Assembly (NCBI GenBank): GCA_000708835.1
Contig: DF237258.1
Span: 1-64,000, forward strand
Direction: 5' to 3'
Source of the DNA: Klebsormidium nitens
Lineage: Eukaryota; Streptophyta; Klebsormidiophyceae; Klebsormidiales; Klebsormidiaceae
DNA: 64,000 bases
The notes under the pieces are model-generated. The model was not told the DNA's origin and did not search any database. It was given only the letters and a program-made list of their open reading frames with translations. Of this stretch, positions 12,439 to 25,685 are shown in pieces (position 1 is the stretch's first letter; each line of letters opens with the position of its first letter). A program made the translations under genes and the position numbers.

Positions 12439-14202
12439 ATGGCGACAGAGGAAGATTCGACAGAGGAGATCGTTGAAAGGTGCGCTCGTCTCCTGTTGTC
12501 TGACAGCTCTAAGGCGCTGATCGGCACCACAAACTTCTTTGAGAAGCTGTCCAATAATCGCAACCCGCGGAGTCCCTCGTCGGAAAACAGACTCTCCTGT
12601 CTGCTTCAGGAGCTCCTGGCGTTCAAGCGGGGCGCGGTTGTCGACCACCTTCTGCAACAGATTGAATTATCATCTCCAGATTTGGATGGCAGTAAAGACG
12701 TTGGACTTAGAAGGTTATACTTGTGCAAGATGATCGTGGCTCTCAGCGAGAATGAGGCCGTTGCAAAGTACTGCGTGAAAGAGAAGCAGAAAGCTCGCAA
12801 TATTGCTAGGGCGCTTCTGGACGCTCAAGCTCATCTCTTGCAAGTGATTCCGGGTCAACTGCGGGGAAAAGGTTGCCCACTCGATCAATCGCTGGGAGTC
12901 AATGAACAAGGCGGAGAAAAGTACGTGTACCTGAACCTAGCAGTGGAGAACATCAAGGGTTTTGCGAACTTCTGCTATGCTTCGAAGACCTTCCGCCTGG
13001 CACTGCAAGCATCCGATGACTTCTTCCCTGGTCTCGAAAGGCTCCTTGCTCGCAGTACAACAAAGCACGCGAGCGCGCAGCTTCTGGAAAAGACGGTGAA
13101 GAGCTTTCTGAGTCTGATGCAGGCCGTTTGCCGCTTTGAAGATAGCCAGGACTGGGCTGTCGACAAAAGGATAATCAGAATCCACGCAGAGCTCAATAGA
13201 CTTCTGATGATGGACGGGGTGACTGAAAGTTTTGTCGGGGACTTCCAAACAGTCGCGGAAGTCGTGGGCGGGTTGCAGTGTCCAACCAGCAGGGATATGC
13301 GCAAACGTCTTGCTGCATCTGGCGATGAGCTTCGGCAGTTCGACAGGCGGATAAGAGATACAAGGGATCCGCGAAGCGCAAAGAAGCTGCGCGAGCAGTG
13401 GCTGGAGACGGCCAAAGCAGACGTGCTGCCAGCCATGACGCCGCTGCTGGGAGCGAGCCTGGGGAGAATGCCCGGCTTACCGCCAGGTCTGGTCCAAGAT
13501 GCTGTCGAAGAGGCAGCGAAAGCCCTCAGATGCAAAAAGGGCGGCTCCGGGTCCGCGCCAATTGTGTGCTCCTGGGAGCGGTGCAACATTGGCTCGGTCG
13601 TCCAGGCAGGCAGGCCGTTCAGCAAGTGCGCCAACTGCTCGCTCGCTTTCTACTGCAGGTGAGACAAACGACCGGACTCGGTTGCTTCTAAACCCAGACC
13701 ACCCCCATGATAAGTGCCCGTTGCGCGTTTCCACACCTTTTGATGTCAGAAAGTACGAATCTTTTTCCTGCAAAGTCGTTGTAGCCTCTTCCTTTCTGTT
13801 CCATCTTTCCTTCGGCCCTGCATCTCAAACTCCCACGACTATTGTGTTTGCTTGTTTGTTTCTCAACCTTAGGTTGCTCTTCCAAATGCACCGCCGACGT
13901 ACGCTCGCTTGACTGTCAGAAGAGATCTATTCATCATACCTCATTATCTGATGCCTTTTCTTGCATTCCTTACCGAATCGTTTCCAGATTAACTGAATCT
14001 GCCCACTCCCGAAATGGTGCATTCGGTGGTCGAAATGCAGATTCTTCGTAGTTCGTGCCACTTGCGGCTTCAGCTAACGTGGGCCCTCCGTTTTGAGAGG
14101 CTTCTAGAATTGAATTCGTTGTTGTAATTTTCCAGCAAGGAGCACCAAAAGCTCCACTGGGGGATCCACAAGAAGCAGTGCAGGGCCCAAACGTCCGATT
14201 GA
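12439..14202 (+). CDS. MYND-type zinc-finger protein, 2 exons
   Basis: Exons 12439..13658 and 14136..14202 give about 428 residues. The first 375 residues are helical and charged and match no domain I can name. The last 50 form a MYND finger, a Zn-binding protein-interaction module: CSWERC, then KCANC, then FYCSKEHQKLHWGIHKKQC. The 477-bp intron splits the finger inside a serine codon (AG|C), and the second exon supplies the rest of the finger and the stop. In most MYND fingers the tyrosine-linked pair is C-x3-C; here the second position is His, which may still bind zinc. Proteins of this layout (unknown N-terminal region plus C-terminal MYND) are common in streptophyte algae. Partners and role are unknown. 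Confidence 0.85.
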
Positions 14203-16617
14203 ATGACGCTCACAAAGATTCTCCCGGTGAGGTCCGTCCACCAACTATAGTTCTAGCCATGGGATGATGTGTGACGTCCTTGTTTTGTAAATCCTTACCA
14301 TTCGAGTTTGCCACCTTTAATGATCTCGGACGCCAGCGGGAAAAGCGATGGATACAACGAATCAAATTTTAGTCGTAGCTGAGTTGTCAACGCAGCAAAA
14401 AACATTTTCTAGCATGTTGAGAAGCTTCGTTAGGCTGTTCCGATTTATCGTCGGGCGGATTCGACTGAGGTCATGTGTGACAGAAACCGTTCCAGTCGCC
14501 CCACCAAATGGATGCTGAAATGACTGGAGGGGAAGGCATGGAACCTTTCTTTGTCCAATGTTTGATGTTGTGCCTGTTGAAGTCGTAGTGCCAGCGTGGA
14601 TTAGATCAAGCGGAGATGATTAGCATCCATCTGGACGGTATCCACTTGCTTTCAGCACTCGAAGTTGACAAGTGAAAGCTGCATCTCTTGACATTGACTG
14701 ATTGAAAGCTGCATCTATTGACCCTTGATCAAGACAAAATTCTCAAGGTTGAGGTTTCCATATGACCCAAGCTGGTGACCTCATGCTCGCGATGTGAATT
14801 GCTGCAGGCACGCGCGGGTAGCGGGCAGTATATCTCTTGCCGTTTTCAGGAAGTCGTGATGGAGGCGATTGCTTTAGATGAAGCGCCTTTAAACTGGCAA
14901 ATCCACAAGGGGCGCGAAAGCGAATAGAAATGCTTGTAAGAATCCAAATGACTCCCGCACTAGGCAGACGACGTTACAGAACTCAATCTACCTGAAATCT
15001 CTTCTCCGGCTGACACATTCAATCAATGTCAACCGGATCTTGCCGCTCGCATGGTCCGCTTTTAATCTTCGTCTTATTCCTAATATAGTGATGAGAATCT
15101 ACAAGACGAGCACTACAACGGACAGTCGTATGCAGCATTCATTCATATGATCAGGTGTTTCTTGGAAAGAGAATACGTTTAAACATGGTAAACACGCTAT
15201 CAGCTCGTACTGAGCGGCCTCTGGTAGCATAGCTGCTTTCTTTCAATTGTTTTTGAAGGCATTCCATGCGGAGAGCCTTTAAGCAGCCCTCAAAAAAAAC
15301 AGCTGCCCATGGCTGCTCTGTAGCACAGATGGACTAGGGCTGGCCACCTGCTCTACAAAATGTCTCGAGCATTGAATGAATGCATCTTCCAGCTGTGCAT
15401 GGGTGCTCGTGCAGGCAGTCAAAGGTTTTGGGAGCTCTTGGAATCATTCCGGCACGCGCACGCTGGTATGATCGCACAGAGTCAATGATACCAAGGATAG
15501 GGTTCCGACGTACCATATCTCTGTACTTGCGCTTGATAAATTCAGTACGCTGGAGTTGGTGTTGTATGCATCACATGGCTTTCATGCGGCATGCGCGGCC
15601 GCCGCGCTCAAGTGTGACAAGTGCGCTCATGCATGTGACTTGGCCTATGTAATCGAGTTAGAGGCCTTGCTCCACGGAGAAACATCTGGAAGCAGATAAG
15701 CGGTCAGCAAACGGCACTACTTCGAATGAAGTCCAGGGACCCGTGCCGATCAAAGTCGGTTGTCGACTTGATCAAGAGTCAGTTACGTTGTGGCCTCTCT
15801 TTTCTGCTTAGATCATGGAAGTAGGTAAAGGAGCTAGGACATTGCAGGGAGAAACATGAAAGGCTTGACAAACCGCAGAAACGTTGAGCCCATCGCCATG
15901 CGCTACTCAGTATGCATTTGTTTTCGACGATCACAGAACCGTATGAAATCGGATGAAGGCATATTACAAGCTTGCCGAGTTCACTCCTAAGCTGCGAGTT
16001 CACACCTTTCAACGAGCTCGCGCTAGCTTGTACGTTAGATCCACCTCATCCCGCCACCTTTCTCATGCTAGTTTTGTTAGAGTCAAATGCACGTATTTGC
16101 GTAGCACTGTGCGAATGGAAAAAATGATGCACCGTGAGAGACATGCGTCACGCAGGTAACTACAGAGAGACCGGAACAATACGAGGTTTCGTGAGCTTAG
16201 ATGGTTTGCAGTACTGAAGGCTGAATCATGCATATATCCAACGAATTTGGCACATGCTCTTGTAAGTCTGACTCGATCGTCACTGTTTCCATTTGCAATT
16301 GTACCTGATACTCAATAATGCATTTATTATGTCCTCATTTACTGTTGGACAGCGCAGTCAAAAGAATCTCCAAACGATTTGAATAAACTGCCGTCTGGTT
16401 TATTTGAATCAAGGTCCTACTCGATCTATCGCTTTTCAATTTTCTACCACTTATCCGCAGCTGCCACTCCTGTAACTCAGATTGACTCAATAAATCTTCA
16501 AAATTGGATCCAGCTTCAAGGTCGGATCTGCAGCAGTCAGCTTTGCCCTCTTGTCCTGGACCCCCGAGCTGCAGGTGCTGCGCGGCCTGACAGCAAGGCC
16601 TGCTCCAGTCTGCCCTC
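14203..16617. other. 2.4-kb gene-poor intergenic region
   Basis: The MYND gene and the minus-strand HIT4 gene converge on this stretch, so it holds both 3' flanks. I see only short unsupported frames. A direct duplication of the phrase GAAAGCTGCATCT lies near 14675-14715. No RNA gene or transposon ends were recognised. Confidence 0.45.
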
Positions 16618-19600
16618 TCAGAGCACTTGATGAGCTTTGCCGAAATACCGGTTGATGAAGGGAGACTGCAACCGAGGACGATAAGAGAGCTTCTGACGAT
16701 CGAAAGAGGGCACAACTTCCAATCAATCAAGCATCTGCTGAGTCGTGCAAGTAGCCGGATGCCCAACTTCTCTGAAGACCAAACTACGGTGATCATTTCA
16801 GAAGGGCTTTTGCCTCATTCATAACTGCGGCTTCTCATTGACGCGATCGACACCAAGACCACGATGTCTTGCAACTCCAACATACAATTCAATTTTCAAG
16901 TCGAGACTCTTTTTCGAGGTGTTCGAGCACCTCATCTTGTCCTCACTGCCGCAATCGATGGCGCCCAAGCACTTAGCAACGAGGGCAAGCACCAAAAACG
17001 TAGCATAACTCTCTCCCTGAAATCCGAACGGGCTGCTAATGGAAGCTACTGCAATCAGATCGGCAAACCGGACTTTGTCGAGAATGTAGAAACTCAGACG
17101 GACGATCGGCAAACCCAGTTCTCGAACTGCACTTCAGACCCATCCCTCGGAATGAAGTATCTCGCCTGGTGGGACAGTTTCCTTTGAACCCCTTGAGGGG
17201 TTGCCCTGCCAGCCGCCTTCCAGAACGAGCAGTGCCCCATTTGCGGCATATGCCCCGCCGGTGGCTCACCTTGTATTGTTCAATGTCGGGCGTGTCGTCG
17301 GAGGGCGTGGGGTAGAACTTGAAGAACCGCATGTTCTCCATGGCCGCCCGCGTCTCCGCCGGCATCTCCGCAATCACGCGCTGCCGCTCCGCCTTGGCCT
17401 GCACAACGCGCCCGTTAATATATCCGATCAGTGGCAGTGCCGCAAGCAGACGAACGGATTGGCAGTGAAGTGTTCGTTTATTACGAGAACGTAAGCAGCG
17501 CTGCGCAAAGTGGCCTGCTGACGCATTTCAAAAGGCACGCCATGTGCTACTTCATGTGTGTCACCGGGGACCTTGGGCACGGAGGCTTAGGGGAAACGGG
17601 TAATCTCACCTCCCGGACTTTCCGCTTGGCCTCGTTCACCTCCCCCACGAGATACGTCTGCAAACGATTGCTCGATGAGTGTGAGATACAGGCCGTTTGA
17701 GGGTGGAAGACTTTAATTGCAACGATGTCAGGCGTCGATGAATGGAGCCAGTGCAAATAAGGGACAGACGAGGAAACGCGTTTGGCAGTGTACGCAACAG
17801 TCCAAGCATGCAGTGACCGGTTGGTGCCGGGAGGGGGCAAGTGACGCACCCGGAACCCCTGACGCTCGTCCTTGGGCAGAGCCTCCTCTTTGATAAGGTC
17901 GTCCACGAACTCCTGCAGGAGTCAGGCAACACTCATAGGGTTGTTACACTTGACATTCTGCGCTCGAAAAGCAGCGCGAGACCCATCAGCCGGACTTCCG
18001 GCTGACCTCAGGCTGTAACGAATCTCGTTCGGACTGCACGGAACCTGATGCTCCTCGACTCGGGTACTTTGCAACCGGACCCGACTTTTGCGTGAGACCC
18101 TGATCGATATCGGCACTTTCGGCAGCCGCTGAATTTGAGTAACCAATAGCGCATTTGCCCGAGCCTGATCTCGGGCTCGGGTTGTCTCGGTTGACCCGTT
18201 CACGCTCAAGTGTAACAACACTGATCAGCGCAACCTCAGGGGCAAATCCAAATAGAACTTCGAGTATGCTAAGACACCTGCAGAAGCGCTAGAAACGCGA
18301 GCACGGCAACCTTCAACGACAAAAACCCAGTGCAGCAGGAACGGGGTTGCAGGGTGTTCGGCATAGAGCGTTACGTTGGCGTTACTCACATCGGCCTCGT
18401 CCATTGTCCAGTCGAATTCGCACACCACCTGCAAATCATAATCAGACCGCATTAGGTCACCACAGAACATCGGACCAATATGAGGATGCATGAACGAAGG
18501 TTGCCACAGTGCGCACACCTTTTGATTGTGTACGAAGCTAGGCAGGCTACTCACAGGTGGTGTGGTCTTCTCGTCGCCGTACGTGTACATGAGGTTGACC
18601 GTGGTGTCGTCCTCAGTCGCCTCTTCCTTCCAGGGCATCGAGATGTCTGGAGAACAAGGGGAGGACGGTCTAAAACACCATCTCTCCGAATCAAGGAAGG
18701 AGTTACAGAAATGATGTTCACCCTCGTTTCTATGTTGACCAGTAATTAATCGAAGCCGAAAAGCGCTGCACGCTCCAGGATTCAATCTGTTCTGATCACA
18801 GGAAAGAAGGAGCTGCCTTGAATCAGAAAGAAGAATACTGGAAGAGAGAGAGTGAAACGGAGATTTTGACCAGCGACATACGGTCTTCAGCTTGAGGAGA
18901 AATGCGCCGATCAAGAGAGTCGGTGCAGACCCCAAGATGGGGGGATGGATCTGGAACGAGGAGAGAACTTACACGGGAGGCAGTACTCGTACTTTTTAAT
19001 GCGCTCCGTCTTAAGCTGCTTCAGTGCCGCCCTGCAAAGGGGGGCCAGCAGGTTGTGAGACAAAAATGCGACAGCGCTGCTACATCCTAGGAGGTGGCAC
19101 TAGGCATCAACAACGATACCATGTGAGAAGCAGATACAACCAGGACGGGCCAACTTGTTTGCCGACTTTCGTGAGCGGGCGTCCATCACAGGCGTAGTGA
19201 ACCTCACCTCCTTTGGACACACTTGAGCACATAGACTTGAGAGTGCAGCCGCTCCAGAGTACGGTACCTGCAGCAAGAGAATGACAAGCAGGTCGCAAAC
19301 TCGTCCTGAAGATAGACCCGGGGGCAGGCTCCAGTCACCAGCATGCAGAAGTAGGCATCTTAGGACTTGCTTACGACAGGGGCGAAAAGTGAGCACAATC
19401 TCAGCGGCCTCTCCAGAAAGAAACGTTGTTGTCAGTGCATCAGGAGCAGTGAAAGCAAAGACAAGCATACAAGGCCAGAGGGCTGGAGATGACTAGTCTC
19501 TTACTCGTCTTCGTCGGGGATAAAGGGCACCCAGTCCATCTTCATCTCCTGCAGCGCACAAAGGACAGGCTGAGCCGGCCAGTGCCAGACACAACAAGAA

Positions 19601-20257
19601 CGTCGCCTACAGCATTTATCATTACAAGCGTCCACAAGAGGTGGATCCCTTCGATTGTGATGCAGGGCCAATGAAAGGATCCTTGGGGGCTCAAAAAGGG
19701 CAGGCGCGCACCTTAAGGTTCACAATGTTCTCCTGCTCCATCTGGACCGATTTAATGCCCAATTTGGTGGTGGGGGGGAATGGCGCCGTCACCTGCACAG
19801 CAAACAGTGGTCTTCATGTTCGCCACTAACCTCACTCACTTTCACCGTGGTTAAGAAAGAACAAGCACGCCTCACAACTTGGGCAATACGACTACCCAAA
19901 GCCAGCGGACCATCAAATGCAAATGGCCCTCAGATTCAACAGTGCCAGAGGTGGTACATGTCCCAGACAGTCGCGCTGACTCCCGGGGATCAATCACAAA
20001 TTTCTGGTCACTGCCGCTTCGATGCTGAGGTGCCTCACCGCGACCACCGCCGGAATCTGCACGACGCGGTGCATCCCCTTCCACTCCACGAGCTGCGGCT
20101 CCGTTGCTCCAAACACCCACACCTTCTGCCCATGCAGGACGCCACCTTCCTCAAATGCTGCCTCAAGGGTGTCGAATTGCCAGTCCAGTGCAAACACGCC
20201 GTCATACTGATCCCACTCCGTGCCCACCATGTACGCCTCACGCGCCAGGCGCTCCAT
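16618..20257 (-). CDS. HIT4: HEAT INTOLERANT 4 (HIT4) homologue, 11 small exons
   Basis: In land plants HIT4 is a nuclear chromatin-associated protein needed for heat-induced release of silencing; that role is known for the family and inferred here. Exons: complement(16618..16665, 17270..17398, 17610..17657, 17850..17912, 18390..18428, 18555..18646, 18973..19031, 19208..19267, 19505..19548, 19712..19792, 20039..20257); about 293 residues. Family blocks in order: VGTEWDQYDGVFALDW, VFGATEPQLVEWKG, KMDWVPFIPDEDE, the YEYCLPY region, VVCEFDWTMDEAD, EFVDDLIKEEALP, FFKFYPTPSDDTPD and the C-terminal SPFINRYFGKAHQVL. All splice borders are GT..AG and all phases match. The ATG at 20257 is the first in frame, with an in-frame stop upstream, but a T-rich tract and AG just upstream would allow a further 5' exon carrying a basic N-terminus. 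Divergent from the aspartokinase gene. Confidence 0.9.
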
Positions 20258-21013
20258 CGCGCACCCTCGGCGGCGTGTGTCTTCTTAAAAACAACTTATT
20301 TCAAATTTGCACCATCCCTAGAACAATTTTTGTTCGAGAAAGGCGTGAGATAATTGTCTGCCCTCTCAAGCCAAGATTGACAATGAAGTGTCCAGCTCCT
20401 TCTTGCAAACTGCAGCAGGCTCCTGCAGGTTTCGGTTTGTGCATGGGTGGTGAGTGACGAGAGGCACACCGAATCGAATCGGTGGCGGTTGCCATATTGC
20501 GGGCCGGACGTTAGCGGGCCCAGTGAATGCTCCATACGGTTTGTGACCGGTAACAATCTACCGGGGCAGGTGGAAGCAGACGTACTCATCTGAGCACAAA
20601 CAGAAAGTACCGTGCTGGCAAAGTCCATTTGCCCGGCTACTCTAATATTAAGGCGTGGCGCCGTTGGTTTATGTTAACCGGATGGCTACCAACTTACGGT
20701 GCGATTTTTTGAGGTTTTCAGCTTGGAAATATATGAAGCTGAGACTCAGAGAGCCTGAGACCAGAAAAGATCCAGAAGAGGACGAGTCAGAGGAGGCAGG
20801 AAGATTGCTTGGTCACAGCACGTCTGGCTCGTTGTGTGTAGCACTCGCCAATGTTTCAGGACGTGAGGCTCTCCTGATTCATCAGATGACGGGGCGCCTG
20901 CTATTCTATCCCCAGCCCGTTGTCTCATAAGCGGATTGTTGAGTCTGCTCGTCGATTCGAGATCTGCGATACAGGCGCATGTTTTAAAGAGTGGTCGTCA
21001 AGAGAAGTCCACC
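20258..21013. other. 756-bp divergent promoter region between HIT4 and aspartokinase
   Basis: The two genes point away from each other, so this space should contain both promoters. An extra HIT4 5' exon may lie here, but no convincing lysine-rich frame was found on the minus strand. The plus-strand frame 20655-20930 is charged but lacks family features. Confidence 0.5.
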
Positions 21014-24000
21014 ATGATGACTGTAGCGCTGGTGGAGTTGTCCAGCGCCAGTCTGTTTGGCGCTGCCCATCATGTGGACCTCCGAGCTAGCAGTCAGGAC
21101 TATACCACACCGTCAGGGCGTCCAGCTCTCCCTTACCTTGCCCCAAAATCCTCTCTCCTTACAGCCTCATCTTTTCAATCTGGCAGAAGATTACCCCCAG
21201 CGCAAAGTTTGAGACCAGTACATTTCTCAAGAAAGCGACGGCGATGGCAAGCTCCACGGAATGAACTGCTAGCAGAACGACCACTGAGTCAGAGCACAAA
21301 GAGTGCTGGCGGCTTAGCGGTGGCAGAGGCGCACCCCGTCGACTCCGCAAAGCAGTTGCTGACGGTTGTCATGAAGTTTGGGGGCTCATCAGTAGCAACG
21401 GCGGAGAGGATGAGGGAGGTGGCGAAGCTAGTCCTCTCGTTTCCTCAGGAGAACCCGATCATCGTGATGTCAGCCATGGGCAAAACAACGAACCTGCTTC
21501 TGGCGGTGAGTTCAAGTGTATAGACTTGGTTGCTGTGCACTGCAGGCCTCAAATTTGCCTCATTGTTAACGGTCTGGTAAACAACTTTCTAGGTCGATTG
21601 GATGATGGCGTTTCTGGCTCCCACTCTCTCACACGCTGGCGCTATCAATAAGGGAACTGTTTGAGGAGCACGTTCGATGGTCACAACGAAGGTGGTGGTT
21701 GCATCTCGAGGCGCAGATCTTCTGGCAAAAGATCGTTGGTAGGCTGAAGACAATTATGATCTGAAGCGGTGAGTCATTGGTGCAGGGTGGGGAGACTGCA
21801 ACAACCTGCGGGGTTAAGAGAGCTCCCGAGATTGAAGAACTTCGGCGAATAGCGGACCTGCACAACAGGTCTGAACATCAACTGAAGGCCTTTCCTCAAT
21901 TTCTACACCTTTTCCTACTTTGATTGGTGTGCTTCGGGGCTTGGTTTAACGGCTTACATTTAACGGATCTGCGAGAATTTCAAATGCGATTGCGTTTACA
22001 TAACAGCATTATGGCCCCTAAGTACCGCTGTACAGCATACAGACTCTGCACTCCGCACTCCGCACATAGTTCTACTGTTTGATGATCTGTCGCTATTTCT
22101 ACTACTTGAAATTGAGATGCTCAGCCTCGAAGGAATATGTGTGGGCTTTTGTGTCCTTTAGGCCCTATCTCCGCTATGGCTTGTTGATGTGCGCCCATTT
22201 TATCTAATATAGGTGGCTATCGATCTTCTGACTTCTCTGACTAAATGGTACGATCGCTGCCCCCGTTTTGGCTGGTCCAACGAGATGGTATGTCACAGGG
22301 TAATGCGCGCATACATTTCATCTACCGCTCTCATCCCCAGCGCTTTGTTTGCAGGACATGCGATGAGCTGGGCATTCCTAGGGAAACTGTTGCGGGTAAG
22401 CAAGTCTGTGGCTCTTTCCTGTAGCTCTGATTCATTTGAAATCTGAGCCCTCCATGTAGCATCCGGCATGTGAGCTGAAGCCAGCGGCTCATCCTGCGTT
22501 GCGACATAGACCAGTAATGCTTCTGAAGAATGATTCGTTTGATCCTGTTTTCGCAGAACTGTTGGAGGAGCTGTCTCAGCTGCTCACGGGGATCTCGCTG
22601 ATGAAAGAGTTGACGCTGCGGACCAAGGACTACCTCGTCTCGTTTGGGGAGCGCATGTCCACCCGCATCTTTGCGGCATACCTCAATAGGATAGGCACGC
22701 TAGCACGACAGGTCAGTCACTGGCCCACCTCCAAACAAAACATGCCGTACCCACTGCCTCCATAACCTGAAGGAGACAGATTGATCCACTGCGATCCCAA
22801 AACTTGGGACCGCAGATCCTGGCAGATAGTCAGTTTTGTCCATAGTTTGTCAGAAGCCCCTTGTGACTATCCTCTCTTCGTCTGTCACCCTGAAGTTCGT
22901 CGATGCTTCTCGTGCAGTACGATGCTTTTGACCTGGGCTTTGTCACCACGGACGACTTCACGAATGGGGAGATCTTGGACGCCACATATCCCGCCGTACG
23001 GAAGAAGCTCGAGGACGACTTCCGGGAACGCCCTGCCATGCCGATCGTCACCGGTTTCCTCGCTAGGGTGAGCGCCCCACCTTTCATAGTTGGACCTGGG
23101 AGACCAGCCGCTGTTTCTCCGTACTTTGTAAGTATTCCAAGGCCCGAGTCCTGAAGTGGGTTTTGCGGTTTTCGAGATTCCTAAGGGCTCGCAGCCCAGA
23201 TGTTGAAAGTCCCTCAACGAATCTTCTGATTGAAGCTCGGGTCCCGACACACACCAGGCAGAACCTTTGAAGGGGACGTCCGATGTTATGTTCATCTTCT
23301 TCCTTCAGGGCGAGAAGACGGGTGCCACGACGACGCTGGGCCGCGGCGGCAGCGACCTGACGGCGACCGTGATCGGCAAGGCGCTGCGGCTGCGCGAGGT
23401 GCAGGTGTGGAAGGACGTGGACGGCGTGCTCACCACGGACCCGCGCCTGGTGGAGCGGGCTATCCCCGTGCCCTTCCTCACCTACGAGGAGGCCACCGAG
23501 CTGGCATATTTTGGGGCGCAGGTCAGCCCGCAGATTCGGCGGTTTGGGCCGGTCAAGTCTGAGGCAGAATGACTAGACGGCGACCAGTGTGAGCAGGCAC
23601 TCGAAGGCAGTGTGGAGGTCGAGAAAGTGAAGAGGATGCAATTCCCACTCCAATGTCTCTAATTAAGAGGCATGGGAATGCGTTTCTGGGTCTGCCAGCC
23701 GCAGTGCTTGCTTGGGTGGTTTGCTTCTCAAGATTGTCGACATCGGGGTCCGGCAACTTGCAGAATGATTCATCCGTTATGTTTGCCAGTCCTTCGCCAA
23801 CTGCTTGTCATCATTATGGGGATTCTGAATCTTTTCGGCGGTCCAGAACCAGCGCGTCAGCCCTGGCTGCCACGGAGACGGAGGCCCCCTGATTTCTGTT
23901 GATGACTTTCTTCTGCTGCAGAAGTATTCTCGCCGCATCTCCCTTCTCATAAAGTTAGAAAATTGTGGCAGGGCCGTAGTCAGCCAGCAATGCAATTCAA

Positions 24001-25685
24001 CATGTAATCTGAAGGTCCGCTCGCGTGTAGCAGGCCATCTAGCGACCGTTCCTGGCGACCCTCTGCCTCTTTCCTGGCCGTGACCGGTCGCCCTCCGACC
24101 TCTTTTCCCCAGGTGCTGCACCCGCAGTCGATGCGGCCAACGCGCGACGCGGACATTCCGGTGCGCGTCAAGAACTCGTACAACCCGACCGCGCCGGGCA
24201 CGCTGATCACGGCTCAGCGCGACATGAGCAAAGCCCTGCTGACGAGCATCGTGTGCAAGCGCAACGTGACGATGCTGGACATCGTGAGCACGCGCATGCT
24301 CGGCCAGTACGGCTTCCTCGCGAAGCTGTTCCAGATCTTCGAGGAGCTGCAGATCAGCGTCGACGTCGTGGCCACCTCCGAGGTCTCGGTGTCCATCACG
24401 CTCGACCCCGCGAAAATGTGGTCCCGCGAGCTCATCAAGCAGGCAAGCGCCCGCCGCGTCTCTGCATCGTTTCCCCTCATTCTTCTCCTTTGCCTCCTTT
24501 GGTTGGCTGATGGTCTTGGCGGGCTCGTTCAAAGCTGCCGAGGTCAACCGCTGGAGGGCGTTCGTGTGGTGCGAACAAACGCACTGAGAGGCGGTCTGAC
24601 TGTGCCACGAGTCGTCGGCACCCGTTAACCTGCAGCTCGATGTACTTTGCAAGGGCCAGCTCAGAGTCTCTCGCAGGCAACTCAAAGCTATCTCGCGTGT
24701 AGTTGATTGGTTATTGAAGCTTCGAGAGGAGGTATAGGATCTGTACTCCCAACTTTCAGCGCCTGTCCCGCTCACCAGAGTGCTGAGACTTGCAAACGAG
24801 CAAGAATCGCCACATTTTGCTGCCAGTAGTTGTCTGGCTCGATTATGACGAATTGCTGCCGCTCACCTTCAGGAGGTGGACCGCATGACGGAGAGTCTGC
24901 GCAGCGTGGCGCACGTCAAGGTCCTGCCGCGGCGCGCCATTCTGAGCCTCATCGGCAACGTCCAGCGCTCCAGCCTTATCCTCGAAAAGGTGACTCGCCC
25001 ACATCCTGATATGTCTGCCGAGCTTTCACAGTCCAATACTCTGCTCCGTGCAACTGACGACGAAAAGCGTTCTGGATTCTCTGTGGGAAACCCCTGTGAA
25101 AACATTCTCGTATGTATTTACGTTGGGTTTTAGGAACGCAGTGGAGCCATTGGTCGTGCAGCGGTCTGATCCTTTGTGCGCTTGCAGGTCTTCCGCGTGT
25201 TCCGGACTACGTGTACCAATGTCCAAATGATTTCACAAGGAGCATCCAAGGTGAGCTAGGATCGACCCTCCGCTCTGTCAACACCTCTCTCTCGTTGGCC
25301 ACCCTACAGCTGCTTTCTGCAATATCTCTGCTTGAGAACTTACCCAAGTGATGCTGTCCTGGCTGTACACAGTATCAAAAGTTGTTGCTATCAAAGTCAC
25401 AAGCCACTGTAAGAGAGGTGAATCCGTGTTCGGTATAAGACGTTACTAAGGAAGCGGTCCAGGTAAATTATTCAGGATGCGACGGAGTCGTATCAATCTT
25501 GGATGCCAGCCCGTTTTGAACCTTTTTCCGTATATTTTACCCGGCTCGCTCGTCTTGTTTAGGTGAACATCTCTTTGGTGGTCGACGATGAGGAAGCTCA
25601 TACGTGCGTCAGAGCCTTGCATCAAGAGTTCTTCGAACAGGATTACGACGTACTTGTCGAAGGAGACACTCATTGTGAACACTGA
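21014..25685 (+). CDS. AK: Monofunctional aspartokinase, chloroplast-targeted, 10 exons
   Basis: Phosphorylates aspartate with ATP, the entry step of the plastid pathway to Lys, Thr, Met and Ile. Exons: 21014..21505, 21786..21868, 22355..22395, 22557..22711, 22918..23067, 23309..23521, 24113..24442, 24873..24989, 25188..25250, 25563..25685; about 588 residues. A Ser/Arg-rich transit peptide covers roughly the first 100 residues. The kinase domain starts at KFGGSSVATAERM (Lys about 121) and contains TTDDFTNGEI, VTGFLARGEKTGATTTLGRG, QVWKDVDGV and AYFGAQVLHPQSMRP. Two ACT regions follow (VTMLDIVSTRMLGQ and AILSLIGNVQRSS), where Lys feedback acts in plant monofunctional enzymes. No homoserine dehydrogenase domain follows, so it is not the bifunctional form. 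Intron 7 starts with GC (CAG|GCAAGC), the one non-GT donor noted. The ATG lies in an ACCATGATG context. Confidence 0.95.

Noticed and set aside
20655-20930. Possible charged protein between HIT4 and aspartokinase
   Set aside because: It lies on the wrong strand for a HIT4 5' exon and resembles no family.
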